This document shows positions 36,901-46,282 of a stretch of 64,000 nucleotides of DNA, piece by piece (position 1 is the stretch's first letter; every line of letters begins with the position of its first letter). The notes under the pieces were generated by a model, which made no database searches, was not told where the DNA came from, and saw only the letters and a program-made list of their open reading frames with translations. Made by a program: the position numbers and the translations under genes. This stretch comes from a bacterium (lineage in GTDB: Bacteria; Bacteroidota; Ignavibacteria; Kapaibacteriales; UBA7675). The stretch lies in assembly GCA_030430495.1 (NCBI GenBank), contig JAUIKM010000011.1, forward strand, positions 62,001 through 126,000, given 5' to 3'.

Positions 36901-37080
36901 GTTTAAAGTGAAAAGTCAATGCGCGAAGCGTACGACGCAAGTCGCTCATCTTAATCAGTATGCCAGAATGCCGGAGTTTAACGGTGGCGACTAAAATCAA
37001 TTCACACAAATGCTGCGGCGGTATAATCCGAACAGTGTAATCCCGCAGCCGGGTTCGTTCAACAAATCCTTTTAAACCAG

Positions 37081-37107
37081 CACGGGCCCCCTCATTGAAG
37101 GCCCGTG
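37081..37107 (-). terminator. Possible terminator downstream of the thioredoxin-like gene
   Basis: CACGGGCC (37081-37088) pairs with GGCCCGTG (37100-37107) around an 11-nt loop, 30 bp beyond the stop codon. The minus-strand tail is only moderately T-rich, so termination is plausible but not certain. Confidence 0.5.
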
Positions 37108-37137
37108 TGTAATCCAGTGCTCGCCGGCAATTCAGGA

Positions 37138-37629
37138 TCAGTGTTGCGACGCGCCGGTCGCGACTCCAAATACCTGTTTGTCTTTTGAGATCAGATCGGA
37201 AACGAAGTCGACATAGGGCTGAGCGCCGCCTTTGCGATACCCGAAACGCGCTACCGGACGTCCCGAAGGATCGGCCAGGACAATCGTGGGGTAACCGCGG
37301 ATGCCGTAAATCTCCTGCCAGTGAGCGTTTTGACGCTTCACATCGTCGTCCAGCTGCTTCTTCTTCGGAAAGTCGAGCGACACAAGAACGAGGTTATCAT
37401 CGGCAAAGGCTTTGAATTCCTGCTGCGAAAACACTTCCTTGTCCAGCTTGATGCACCAGCCGCACCAGTCCGAACCCGTGAAGTCGATCAGCATGTATTT
37501 GCCGGAGTTGCTTGCTTCTTTGATGGCCTCGGCCATGTTGGTTCGCCACATTTCACCGCCGCCCGGCATCGTTGCGATGGCCGTCGTCGCTGCGAATAGG
37601 GATACGAAAAGAATCATCATCCTTTTCAT
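37138..37629 (-). CDS. Secreted thioredoxin-like protein with WCGWC active site
   Basis: Two ATGs lie two codons apart; AAGGAG is seven bases from the second (37629), which I use, giving 163 residues. A signal peptide (MMILFVSLFAATTAIATMPG) is followed by a thioredoxin fold with DFTGSDWCGWC; the redox cysteines are at 56 and 59. The segment KLDKEVFSQQEFKAFADDNL and the cis-Pro region RGYPTIVLADPSG are as in thioredoxin_7/DUF255-like periplasmic proteins. It is probably a periplasmic disulfide reductase or isomerase. It stands alone between kgd and a repeat-rich region. Confidence 0.88.
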   Translation of the reverse strand: MKRMMILFVSLFAATTAIATMPGGGEMWRTNMAEAIKEASNSGKYMLIDFTGSDWCGWCIKLDKEVFSQQEFKAFADDNLVLVSLDFPKKKQLDDDVKRQNAHWQEIYGIRGYPTIVLADPSGRPVARFGYRKGGAQPYVDFVSDLISKDKQVFGVATGASQH

Positions 37630-37811
37630 TTTCATTCTCCTTCCATTAACAGAGTAGTAGTTTTACATGTTGTTTTCGAGTGTAATGCGGAGCAAACACC
37701 CGCATACGCCTCCGGGTTCCGCCTGTTGCGCGGAAAACCGCCGCCGCCGGGATGTTGAGGCCGTCCGAATACCGCGACGAATTCGGGGCCGGATCGGTTC
37801 TGGTAGACCCG

Positions 37812-40800
37812 TCAGGCCAAAGCCTCGTTGATGAGCTCCGTCTGTTCGTGCTGGTGCACGCTGTTGTGGCCGGTGGCCGGACTTGCGCCGGCGCGCCGCC
37901 CGATGTACCGCAGCCTGGGTCGCTGCGGAAACTCGTCGAGCAGGTTCGCCTGAATAAAGGTCCAGGCGCCCATATTTTTCGGTTCTTCCTGGACCCAGCA
38001 GAACTCCGCATTTGAATAGCGGTCAAACAGTTCCTCCAGACGCTCCACGTGCAGCGGATACAGCTGCTCGACGCGCACGAGCGCCACGTCGTCAACCTTG
38101 CCCTTTGCACGCGCCGTTTCCAGGTCAAAATACACTTTACCGCTGCACAGACAAACGCGTCGCACGCCGGCCGCATCTTTTATCCGCACATCGTCGATAA
38201 TTTCCTGGTAGCCCTGTTTGCTGAAGTCGTCCAGCGTCGAGATCGGTCGGCGCAGGTTGGCCTTCGGCGTAAAGATGATCAACGGCTTGCGGAAAGAACG
38301 CTTGACCTGTCGTCGCACAGCGTGGAAGTAGTTGGCGGGCGTCGTGTAGTTCGCCACCACCATGTTGTCCTCCGCCGCCAGCTGCAGAAAACGCTCGATG
38401 CGCGCACTGGAATGCTCCGGCCCCTGGCCTTCGTAGCCGTGCGGCAGCAGGATCACGACGTTGGACGTCTGCCCCCACTTTTCTTCGGCCGACGCAATGA
38501 ACTGGTCGAAGATCACTTGCGCGCCGTTGGCAAAGTCGCCGAACTGCCCTTCCCAGAGTACCAGACCTTCGCGGCAAACCACTGAGTAACCATACTCAAA
38601 ACCTACCACTGCGACCTCGGACAGCGAGCTGTCGTACACCGCAAACTGCGCCTGACTTTCAGGCGCCAGGTTGTTGAGCGGATAAAACTCGCGTTCGCTT
38701 TTCTGGTCCACAAGCACCGCGTGGCGATGCGTGAAGGTTCCGCGCGCCGAGTCCTGACCGGACAGTCGCACCGGATGACCTTCCGTCACAAGCGAAGCAT
38801 ACGCCAGCGTCTCGCCAGTGCCCCAGTCGATGCCTTTGTTTTTCATCACCGAATCGTGGCGCTTCTGCAGCATGTCCGCCAGCTTGCGATGCACGCTGAA
38901 ATCCTCCGGTACAACCGTCAGCTGCGCCGAAAGTTTCTGCAGCGTCGCGGCGTCCACGCGCGTATCGACGGGGTCGAAGGCGTTGGGACGGATGCGCGGG
39001 CCGGCCTGCTTGCCGTTGTTTTTGGCTTCGTTGCGCGCCTCGTAGGCGCGGTTGAGCCCGTCGCGTTCGTTGTTGCGGATTTCCTCCGCTTCCTCTTTTG
39101 TGAGGATGCTCTCGCGCGCCAGATGCTCGGCGTAGTAGTCCGACCAGGGGCGCAGGGAGCGAATTTTCTGGTACAGCACCGGTTGCGTAAATGCCGGCTC
39201 GTCCGTTTCGTTGTGACCGTATTTGCGATAACACAGCAGGTCGATCACGACGTCCTGGTTGAACTCGGCGCGGTAGTCCATCGCAAAGATCGTGGCGCGC
39301 AGCACCGCTTCCGGATCGTCGGCATTGACGTGAATGACCGGTACCTGCAACATCTTGGCCACATCCGAGGCGTACGGCGTCGAGCGCGCGTCGTCGGGCA
39401 GCGTGGTAAAACCGATCTGGTTGTTAATGATAATGTGAATCGTTCCGCCCGTGCTGTAGCCGTTCAGGTTGGCCAGGTTGAGCGTTTCCGACACCACGCC
39501 CTGACCGGCAAAAGCCGAGTCGCCGTGAATCAGCACCGGAATCACCTTGCGGTACTTCATGTCGTCCAGCTGGTCGATGCGCGCACGCGCCATGCCTTCC
39601 ACTACGGGGTCGACCGCTTCGAGGTGACTGGGGTTCGAGGCCAGCGTGATTCGCACGCCCTGCCCCGTGCTCGAAGCCACTTCGCCTTCAGCGCCCAGGT
39701 GGTACTTCACATCGCCCGAGCCGTGGAAACTGGCATGCGGATCGTTAATGCCTTCGAATTCGCGGAAAACCTGCTCGGCCGATTTGTTTAACAGATTAAC
39801 CAGTACGTTCAGTCGACCGCGGTGCGCCATGCCCATGTACATTTCCGTGGCGCGGTGTTCCACCGCCTTGTCCACCATGGCGTGCAGCATACTGATCAGT
39901 ACTTCCGCGCCTTCCAGCGAGAAGCGCTTCTGGCCGAGGAACTTGGTGCCGAGAAAGGACTCAAAAATTTCGGCGCGCACCAACTGCCGGAACACCCTCT
40001 TTTTAGTCGCCGCGTTGAACTCGATACTGTGATAGTGCGACTCAAAGCGATTGCGTATCCAGGACTTTTTGTTCGGCTCCTGAATGTGCATGAACTCGAT
40101 GCCGATTTTGTCGCAGTAGATGTCGCGCACCATCGTGATGATGTCGCGCAGGCGCGCGCGCGTAACTCCGCCCAGTCCGCCGGTGTCGTATTCGCGCTCA
40201 AAGTCCCAGACCGTAAGTCCGTAATAACTGGGCTCCAGCTCGGGGTATTCGTACTTGGGGCCGTAGAGCGGGTTGATGTCGGCGTAGAGATGACCGCGCA
40301 CGCGATAGGCGTTGATCATCTGCAGTACTTTGCTCTCTTTTTCGACCACGTTGGCCTGGTCCACGCCGGCATAGCGATGCGCCATGTTGTCGGCTTCCCA
40401 CCGCACGGGGAAAAAGGGAATGTCGTAGTGCGAATACAGCACTTCGTAAAACTTCTCTTCGCCCAGCAGCAGCTTGTGCAGGTACTGCAGAAATACGCCG
40501 GACTCCGCGCCCTGAATGATGCGGTGGTCGTAGGTGCTCGTAATCGTCATCACCTTGCTGACCGCCATGGAGGCACGCACGTTCGGCGCTACCGCCGCAA
40601 ACTCGGGCGGGTAGTCGATCGAGCCGGTCGCCAGAATCAGCCCCTGCCCTTTCATCAGGCGCGGCATCGAAGCTACCGTGCCGATGCCGCCGGGATTTGT
40701 TAATGTGACCGAAGTACCCGTCAGGTCGTCAGGTGAGATCGACCCGGTGCGCGCCTTGCGTACGATTTCGTCGTAGGCGTCGACGAACTCCAGGAAGTTC

Positions 40801-41567
40801 ATGCTGCCGGCGTCTTTGACGCAGGGCACCATCAACATGCGCGAGCCGTCCTTGCGCTGCACGTCCACCGCCAGCCCCAGGTTGATCTGCTTGCGGCGCA
40901 CGCGATGCGGCTTGCCGTCCACCACCGTGAACGCGTCGTTCATCTGCGGGAATTTCTGCAGCGCCTTGACAATCGCCCAGGCTACGATGTGCGTGTAGCT
41001 CAGCTTGCGGCGGCCGCTCTTGACCAGGATGTGGTTAAACATCCGGCGGTTTTCATCCAGCAAGATGATCGGCAGCGTGCGCACCGAAGTCGCCGTGGGA
41101 ATCGACAGACTGTCGTCCATGTTTACGGCGATTTTGCCGGCGATGCCGCCGAGCAATTCAACGTCGTCGCCGGCGCCGACATATACGTCGGGTTTGGAAC
41201 TTTTGGCGGGAGCCGGAGCGGGAGGCGCGGCCTGTGGCTGCGGCGCTTTCGCTGCGGGTGTGGGCGGCGCAGGCTGCGGACGAGCAGCGGCGGTCTGTCC
41301 GCGACCGTTGCCCGTCGGTGCGCGGCGCGCACTGTCCCTGCTTCCATTGTCTGCCGCCGCCGGCGCGCTGCTGCGCACGGGCGCCGCAGGCGGAACCAGC
41401 ATGTCGCTTGCACCGGCGATGTCCGCGCCGCGGAAATCGGTGATCTGCGCGGTTATCTCCGCCCGGTGATCGGCAAAATAGCTGCGCCACTCCTGGCTGA
41501 CCGACTGGGGGTCGCGCAAAAATTGAAAATAGAGTTCTTCAAGATACGCGTCGTTGAGTCCTGTCAT
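37812..41567 (-). CDS. kgd: Multifunctional 2-oxoglutarate decarboxylase/dehydrogenase E1 with fused succinyltransferase domain (Kgd type)
   Basis: The start at 41567 has GGAAGG upstream and begins with the E1o N-terminal motif (LNDAYLEELYFQFLRDPQSV); the product is 1,251 residues, the length of actinobacterial Kgd. An Ala/Pro-rich linker (about 60-125) leads to an E2-type catalytic domain (PTATSVRTLPIILLDENRRM, with STYDHRIIQGAESG near 349). The thiamine diphosphate E1 part follows (MGMAHRGRLNVLVNLLNKSA near 576, LIHGDSAFAGQGVVSETLN, NNQIGFTT, YRKYGHNETDEPAFTQP). No lipoyl domain is present. It oxidatively decarboxylates 2-oxoglutarate in the TCA cycle and needs a lipoyl-bearing E2 and E3 encoded elsewhere. 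Confidence 0.95.
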   Translation of the reverse strand: MTGLNDAYLEELYFQFLRDPQSVSQEWRSYFADHRAEITAQITDFRGADIAGASDMLVPPAAPVRSSAPAAADNGSRDSARRAPTGNGRGQTAAARPQPAPPTPAAKAPQPQAAPPAPAPAKSSKPDVYVGAGDDVELLGGIAGKIAVNMDDSLSIPTATSVRTLPIILLDENRRMFNHILVKSGRRKLSYTHIVAWAIVKALQKFPQMNDAFTVVDGKPHRVRRKQINLGLAVDVQRKDGSRMLMVPCVKDAGSMNFLEFVDAYDEIVRKARTGSISPDDLTGTSVTLTNPGGIGTVASMPRLMKGQGLILATGSIDYPPEFAAVAPNVRASMAVSKVMTITSTYDHRIIQGAESGVFLQYLHKLLLGEEKFYEVLYSHYDIPFFPVRWEADNMAHRYAGVDQANVVEKESKVLQMINAYRVRGHLYADINPLYGPKYEYPELEPSYYGLTVWDFEREYDTGGLGGVTRARLRDIITMVRDIYCDKIGIEFMHIQEPNKKSWIRNRFESHYHSIEFNAATKKRVFRQLVRAEIFESFLGTKFLGQKRFSLEGAEVLISMLHAMVDKAVEHRATEMYMGMAHRGRLNVLVNLLNKSAEQVFREFEGINDPHASFHGSGDVKYHLGAEGEVASSTGQGVRITLASNPSHLEAVDPVVEGMARARIDQLDDMKYRKVIPVLIHGDSAFAGQGVVSETLNLANLNGYSTGGTIHIIINNQIGFTTLPDDARSTPYASDVAKMLQVPVIHVNADDPEAVLRATIFAMDYRAEFNQDVVIDLLCYRKYGHNETDEPAFTQPVLYQKIRSLRPWSDYYAEHLARESILTKEEAEEIRNNERDGLNRAYEARNEAKNNGKQAGPRIRPNAFDPVDTRVDAATLQKLSAQLTVVPEDFSVHRKLADMLQKRHDSVMKNKGIDWGTGETLAYASLVTEGHPVRLSGQDSARGTFTHRHAVLVDQKSEREFYPLNNLAPESQAQFAVYDSSLSEVAVVGFEYGYSVVCREGLVLWEGQFGDFANGAQVIFDQFIASAEEKWGQTSNVVILLPHGYEGQGPEHSSARIERFLQLAAEDNMVVANYTTPANYFHAVRRQVKRSFRKPLIIFTPKANLRRPISTLDDFSKQGYQEIIDDVRIKDAAGVRRVCLCSGKVYFDLETARAKGKVDDVALVRVEQLYPLHVERLEELFDRYSNAEFCWVQEEPKNMGAWTFIQANLLDEFPQRPRLRYIGRRAGASPATGHNSVHQHEQTELINEALA

Positions 41568-41926
41568 GATACCTTCCGGCTCTTCTCGGAAATGCTGCGC
41601 TGGAAATTGCCGCCTGCTTACACAGTTACACTTCGGCAAACAGAGGGCAAATTACAAAATTTAAGCGAGAGCGGCGGCCGGATGATGCTGTCTCACGCCG
41701 CCGTTTCGAATTATCGCGTAGTGACGTCAACGCCGGTCCCGCATTTTAATTTTTCACAATATTCAGCGCCGCCCCGGATCGCCTCGCACGCCGTTGCAAA
41801 ACGGACGCGCCGACGCCCGGCTTCGCATGTGATGACGAACAAAAAAATCCCCCGGGAGCGTAAAAGTTCCCGAGGGATTCAGTTTGTTGCGGCCCGTCCC
41901 TTCAGGCCGTCCGGTCGGTTGTCTGT
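41568..41926. other. Intergenic region between kgd and the YbjN-like gene
   Basis: It holds the kgd promoter side and the terminator of the upstream YbjN-like gene (41841-41879). I see no gene-like frame. Confidence 0.5.
41841..41879 (-). terminator. Rho-independent terminator of the YbjN-like gene
   Basis: On the minus strand AATCCCTCGGGAAC pairs with GCTCCCGGGGGATT around a TTTTAC loop and is followed by TTTTT. It lies 48 bp after the stop codon at 41927. Confidence 0.88.
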
Positions 41927-42412
41927 TTAAGCGTCGTCGCCGTTCCAGCCTTCCGACACCAGCGTGCCTCCGGCCATCGCCACGATTTCATCGTCGTAGT
42001 GATCGGCAATAATCGCCACCGATTCAATCGCCGTTTTCAGCTCGGACGGGTCCAGGTTGCTCGCGGGCAGCGCGTAGGAATAGCTGACGGTGTCGTCAAA
42101 GAGCAAACCGAATCCGCCGAAGTGCAGCTCCGCCGTTTTGCGCAGCAGCCAGTTCATCAGCTCGGGCGTCACGTTGGCGCCGTTGACGAGGTTCGAGACT
42201 ATTTCGACGATCGTCTCCTTGTCGGTAAACGGGCGCACGACAATCAGCACCGTAGCCGATCCGCGCTGCACCGTGAAGGAACCGTTTTCGTAGTCGATAT
42301 AATCCGGAAAATTGGCTTCGAGAATTTCTTTGACTTTGGCGCTGGTTGCGTCGATCAGTTCAGAGGGAGTCACCATTGCTTGACCCTGTTTTTGGAGATC
42401 CTGTATATCCAT
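41927..42412 (-). CDS. YbjN domain-containing protein
   Basis: A 161-residue cytoplasmic protein; GGAGCTATT precedes the ATG. The alpha/beta pattern is that of the YbjN/type III chaperone-like fold: KVKEILEANFPDYIDYENGS, TVLIVVRPFTDKETIVEIVS, PELMNWLLRKTAELHFGGFG and LKTAIESVAIIADHYDDEIV. Such proteins are proposed chaperones or stress modulators without known substrate. It lies 156 bp downstream of pspA on the same strand, so a shared envelope-stress role is possible but is inference. Confidence 0.78.
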   Translation of the reverse strand: MDIQDLQKQGQAMVTPSELIDATSAKVKEILEANFPDYIDYENGSFTVQRGSATVLIVVRPFTDKETIVEIVSNLVNGANVTPELMNWLLRKTAELHFGGFGLLFDDTVSYSYALPASNLDPSELKTAIESVAIIADHYDDEIVAMAGGTLVSEGWNGDDA

Positions 42413-42568
42413 AATAGCTCCGTTCGAATTCTGTTGAGGAAAAACTGCCAGGTCGGTCCTTGCTGCGTGCCGGCGGCTTTGCCGCGATACCCTTCAATCC
42501 GCTTTTGTTAGCCGCCGGGCGAATAAATCATCGCGCGTCGGGCCGGTCGGGAGTCGCGGCGCGTCGGA

Positions 42569-43294
42569 TCAGGCGCCGGTGTTCGGTGCGGCGGCGTCGT
42601 CGGCTTGTCCGGCCTGGTCGTCGGCTTCGGGCAGGAGCCCCATGCTGCGCTTGAGCGCCAGCAGTTCCGAATCCGCGCCGGCGCCGCTTTCGAGCTGGCG
42701 GAATTCCTGATCGAGCTGGTTTTCGTTGCCGGCCAGCTGGTCGAAGGCTTCGGCCTGGCTTTCGAGTTGTTCAACCTTGTTTTCGAATTTGTCGAACTTG
42801 GAGAATGCGTCGGAACCGACGCCGCTGAATGACTGGGCAATCTGTTTCTGGGCTTTGGCGGCCTGCGTACGCGCGATCAGCGTGTTCTGGCGCGAGCGCG
42901 CCTCTTCCAGTTTGCCTTTCAACACATCGAGCTTCTGGCGCATGTTGGAGGACGCCGCTTTGGCCTGCTCGTAGGGTGCTTCCAGATCGCGCACGGCGCG
43001 GTCGGCATTGGCTTTTTTCTCAAGCGCGGCTTTGGCCAGATCGTCGCGGCCGGCCTGCACGGCCTGCATCGCTTTCTGGTTCCAGTCCAACGCCAACTGA
43101 CGCGAGCGGCTGATTTTGCGCTCCAGCTGTTTTTCATTGGCAATGGCGTTGCCGACGGCCAGGGTGGCTTTGTTGACGGACTCCTCCATCTCCACTACCA
43201 TTTGTTTAATCATTTTTTCCGGGTCTTCGGCCTTGTCCAGTGCGTCGTTGACGTTGGCTTTGAAGATATCGGCGATGCGATTGAAAATTCCCAT
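42569..43294 (-). CDS. pspA: Phage shock protein A (PspA/IM30 family)
   Basis: A 241-residue coiled-coil protein. The N-terminal amphipathic helix MGIFNRIADIFKANVNDALD and EDPEKMIKQMVVEMEESVNK are diagnostic of PspA/Vipp1. Helical heptads continue to about 190. The C-terminal tail differs from E. coli PspA and ends in a low-complexity acidic stretch (DDQAGQADDAA). PspA is an ESCRT-III-like protein that supports damaged inner membranes. AGAGGTG lies upstream of the ATG. No pspBC or pspF is nearby. Confidence 0.93.
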   Translation of the reverse strand: MGIFNRIADIFKANVNDALDKAEDPEKMIKQMVVEMEESVNKATLAVGNAIANEKQLERKISRSRQLALDWNQKAMQAVQAGRDDLAKAALEKKANADRAVRDLEAPYEQAKAASSNMRQKLDVLKGKLEEARSRQNTLIARTQAAKAQKQIAQSFSGVGSDAFSKFDKFENKVEQLESQAEAFDQLAGNENQLDQEFRQLESGAGADSELLALKRSMGLLPEADDQAGQADDAAAPNTGA

Positions 43295-43783
43295 AGTGCA
43301 CCTCTGGTTGAAAGACGTAATGTATCCGAATTGTAAACGTTTCGCTTCTGTTTCTGAACCGTATCCGTATCGCGCGTTCAGGCGCTCAAACGGAGACCAA
43401 GGATCGAAGTTTCACGCGGCGATTCTCTCCGTGCTTCGATTGGGGGCGGACGGGCGGCCCCAAACTCACAGCCGATGCGGCTCTGTGCGGCGCGCCGTCG
43501 GCCTGTAGCGTCGGGCGGGCTCAATGCTGCAAAACTACGATTTTAAGGGGATTTTTGGAAGAATCTTGCCCGAAGCTCCAGCTAAATGCCGGTTGCCTGT
43601 ACGCGTTTAACTGTGCTGCAACACCTGTTAAACAAATGCGCGATCTCCCGCCGCCCGGCCGGAGCCGCAACAAATCGCCCCCGCCCCCGGGCTTCTCACC
43701 CTCCTCCCATTTTTCGTATATTGCCGGTTCGCGCGCGGCGGAACGGCCGCCCGCGCCGCACACTACAATTTCGGGTGGAAATT
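43295..43783. other. Divergent intergenic region between pspA and ybaB
   Basis: Promoters for pspA (minus) and ybaB (plus) are expected here. A frame that extends ybaB upstream from 43586 gives an Arg/Pro-rich, non-conserved peptide and is rejected as coding. No sigma-54 site or IHF-like consensus was recognised. Confidence 0.45.
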
Positions 43784-44110
43784 ATGTCGTTCAACATGCA
43801 GGATATTCTCAGAAAATTTCAGGAAATGCAGGCGGACGTCAAACGCGTGCAGGAAGAACTGGCCAACAAAACGCTGACGGCCGAAGCCGGCGGCGGCATG
43901 GTTAAAGCCACCGTCAACGGCAAACACGAAGTCGTTAAACTCGACATCGATCCAGCCTGCATCGTCGCCTCCGAGAAAGAAGTCCTCGAAGACATCGTCA
44001 TCGCTGCGGTCAACAAAGCCATGCGGGAAATGGCCGAAGCCGCCGCCGCCGAGATGCAGAAAGTCACGCCGCAAATGCCCAACATCCCCGGCCTCAATTT
44101 CCCCGGTTGA
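43784..44110 (+). CDS. ybaB: YbaB/EbfC family nucleoid-associated protein
   Basis: The start ATG at 43784, with GGTGGA seven bases upstream, gives a 108-residue protein typical in length. MSFNMQDILRKFQEMQADVK, AGGGMVKATVNGKHEVVKLD and ASEKEVLEDIVIAAVNKAMR are conserved YbaB features. The Gly/Pro/Met-rich end (QMPNIPGLNFPG) is also usual. It binds DNA as a dimer and is found next to recR in many bacteria, as here (28 bp apart). Confidence 0.95.
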   Translation: MSFNMQDILRKFQEMQADVKRVQEELANKTLTAEAGGGMVKATVNGKHEVVKLDIDPACIVASEKEVLEDIVIAAVNKAMREMAEAAAAEMQKVTPQMPNIPGLNFPG

Positions 44111-44138
44111 TCTATTCCGCTGAAGGACGACGCATCCC

Positions 44139-44735
44139 ATGCGCTACAGCTCCACGTCTATCGAGGCCGCAATCGAGGCGCTCAGCTCACTGCCGACGAT
44201 CGGACGCAAGTCCGCCCAACGCCTGGCCCTGCACCTGCTGCGCCAGCCGCGCGAACGCGTCGAAGCCCTGGCGCACGCCCTGCTCGACATGAAAGACCAG
44301 GTCATCCTCTGCGGCCAATGTTTTAACCTGACCGAACAAGATCCCTGCACCATCTGCAGCTCGCCCAAACGCGATAAATCCGTCGTCTGCGTCGTCGAAG
44401 AACCCAGCGACCTGCTGGCGATTGAACGCACAAACGAGTACTTTGGACTCTATCACGTGCTGCACGGCTCGCTCAACCCGCTCGACGGCATCGGTCCGGA
44501 CGAGCTGAAAATCCGCGAACTGCTGCCGCGTCTCAACGATTCCGTCCGCGAGGTGATTCTGGCGATGAATCCCAATACCGAAGGCGAAGTGACCACGCAG
44601 TACCTCATGCGCATCATGAAGTCGCTCGACGTCAAGGTCTCGCGCATCGCCCGCGGAATTCCGATCGGCAGCGATCTGGAGCTGGCCGACGACGCAACAA
44701 TCTCACGCGCGCTGCAAGGGCGCATCCAACTATGA
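44139..44735 (+). CDS. recR: Recombination protein RecR
   Basis: The 198-residue product has the N-terminal HhH region (LPTIGRKSAQRLALHLL), the C4 zinc finger (Cys 58, 61, 70, 73 in CGQCFNLTEQDPCTIC), and the TOPRIM domain from VVCVVEEPSDLLAIE to ILAMNPNTEGEVTTQYL. RecR works with RecO/RecF to load RecA at gaps. AAGGA lies eleven bases upstream. The gene overlaps the next one as ATGA, so the two are translationally coupled. Confidence 0.97.
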   Translation: MRYSSTSIEAAIEALSSLPTIGRKSAQRLALHLLRQPRERVEALAHALLDMKDQVILCGQCFNLTEQDPCTICSSPKRDKSVVCVVEEPSDLLAIERTNEYFGLYHVLHGSLNPLDGIGPDELKIRELLPRLNDSVREVILAMNPNTEGEVTTQYLMRIMKSLDVKVSRIARGIPIGSDLELADDATISRALQGRIQL

Positions 44736-45478
44736 AAATGCAAAGCGAAAATCCGCCCTGGTTTGCCGAGTGGTTCAACAGCGACCTCTATACGCGCGTG
44801 TACAAACACCGCTGCGACGACGAGGCGCACACGACCGTCCAACTGATGCTGCAAGTGCTCGACCTGCCCCCCGGCTCCCGCGTTCTGGACCTGGCCTGCG
44901 GCAACGGACGCCACACGCAGGCGCTGCACGAAGCCGGACTGGACGTCGCCGGACTCGACCTCTCCGCCACTCTGCTGCAACAGGCGCGCGAACGCCTCCC
45001 CGCCGAAGTTCCCCTGTTTAACCAGGATATGCGCGATCCGATTCCGCATGGACCCTGGGACGCCGTCGGCAACTTCTTTACGAGTTTCGGCTACTTCGAC
45101 GATCGCGATCAGGACGTCCTTGTGCTCCGGCGCGTGCACGATGCCCTGCTCGAACGGCGCGGCCACTTCTTTTTCGACTACCTCAACGCCGAACACACGC
45201 GGCGCAATCTGGTGCCGCAGGAGGAATCCACCGTCGAAGATCTGGTGATTCGCCAGGAACGACGCGCCGACGCCAGCCACGTACACAAAAAAATCAGCAT
45301 CCGCCAGGGCGAACGCGAGCACAGCTTTGTGGAACGCGTACGCCTCTACACGCTGGACGACTTTCGCGACATGTTCGCCGCCGCAGGGTTATCCATCCGA
45401 AACACATACGGCGACTATCGCGGCGCGGACTTCGGTCCGGAATCGCCGCGGCTCATCCTCGTCGCTCAGGCGGAATAA
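44732..45478 (+). CDS. Class I SAM-dependent methyltransferase
   Basis: A 248-residue protein with motif I VLDLACGNGRHTQAL near 50-64, motif II VAGLDLS, and a methyltransferase_25-like core continuing with ARERLPAEVPLFNQDMRD and GNFFTSFGYFDD. The substrate cannot be told from sequence. Its start overlaps the recR stop by four bases, so it is expressed with ybaB-recR; this recR-methyltransferase neighbourhood is seen in some Bacteroidetes. The C-terminal part (YTLDDFRDMFAAAGLSIRNT) is as in small-molecule methyltransferases. Confidence 0.88.
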   Translation: MKMQSENPPWFAEWFNSDLYTRVYKHRCDDEAHTTVQLMLQVLDLPPGSRVLDLACGNGRHTQALHEAGLDVAGLDLSATLLQQARERLPAEVPLFNQDMRDPIPHGPWDAVGNFFTSFGYFDDRDQDVLVLRRVHDALLERRGHFFFDYLNAEHTRRNLVPQEESTVEDLVIRQERRADASHVHKKISIRQGEREHSFVERVRLYTLDDFRDMFAAAGLSIRNTYGDYRGADFGPESPRLILVAQAE

Positions 45479-45496
45479 CGCTCCGGCAGGCGCACA

Positions 45497-46177
45497 ATGT
45501 TAACACAACGCTCGACTCCGCGGACCTTTCACGGTCCAAACAGCCTTTTAAAACCCCTCTTGTTTGTCAGCGCATTTGCAGCGCTCAGTCTTGCAGTCTC
45601 CGCCTGCGGCTGGCTCAACACGCGCGAGCCGGAAGAACCCGACGCCGGCAGCACCTCATTTATCCCGCCAACCTCGCCCGACATCGTTCTGTTAAACTTC
45701 ACCGCGGCCATCCGCGAGAAAAACGCCGAAAAGTTTGCGGCCTGTTTTCCCGAGGCCTCGCTGGACGAGATCAATCCCGACAACGACAAAAGTTATCTGT
45801 TTGAACCCTCCGCCGAAGCCGCGCAGCGCTTTGCCGGCGTATTTGCGGACTGGGACGTCGAGCGCGAGCGCCAGGCCTTTGTGGCGCTGATGGCGCGCGT
45901 GCCGGAGACGCGCATCCCCGCGCTGACGCTCTCGGCCGGGCTGACGCAGTTCGAAACGCAGTCGCCCGATTCCAGCCGCTACATTTCCGACTACGTATTT
46001 GTGCACGGCGCATCCGGCGAGAGTGCGCCGGACACGGTGGCCGGCACGCTCTCCTTTACGATGCAGCCGGCGGACAACGGATTCTGGTACATTCGCCGCT
46101 GGACGGACCTGGCCGAGGATGCATCCGACGCCACGCGCGAAACCTGGAGCACGCTCAAGGCGCAATTCGTCAACTGA
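45497..46177 (+). CDS. Lipoprotein, possibly NTF2-like
   Basis: A 226-residue product with signal LLFVSAFAALSLAVSAC and a lipid-acceptor Cys. The mature part starts with an acidic linker (TREPEEPDAGSTS). It then shows helix-plus-sheet features that resemble NTF2/SnoaL-like folds: DIVLLNFTAAIREKNAEKFA, FPEASLDEINPD, and a final GFWYIRRWTDL. No family is assigned with certainty. The next gene encodes a shorter lipoprotein of similar plan (helical start, ending in NWLIERWRDE), which suggests distant paralogy. Confidence 0.62.
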   Translation: MLTQRSTPRTFHGPNSLLKPLLFVSAFAALSLAVSACGWLNTREPEEPDAGSTSFIPPTSPDIVLLNFTAAIREKNAEKFAACFPEASLDEINPDNDKSYLFEPSAEAAQRFAGVFADWDVERERQAFVALMARVPETRIPALTLSAGLTQFETQSPDSSRYISDYVFVHGASGESAPDTVAGTLSFTMQPADNGFWYIRRWTDLAEDASDATRETWSTLKAQFVN

Positions 46178-46282
46178 AAGCGCGCCTGTGCGGAGGCCGC
46201 CCGGCGGCTGTTCACTCCTCACCCGGAGCGGCGCATCAAATGGTCTTTCCTCGCTGAATCAAATGTTGTAAGTTGGCGCCGC

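Larger units (their letters stand above)
36172..37137. other. Long repeat-rich intergenic region
   Basis: About 965 bp without a protein-like frame. It holds the promoter side of the Spy-like gene, a type D repeat (36409-36464), the second long repeat copy (36660-36900), a GCTGCGG/CCGCAGC inverted repeat near 36992-37040, and a hairpin at 37081-37107. Confidence 0.6.

Noticed and set aside
43586-43783. Upstream extension of ybaB by 66 codons
   Set aside because: The extra residues are Arg/Pro-rich and unlike any YbaB. The ATG at 43784 has a ribosome binding site and gives the standard length.
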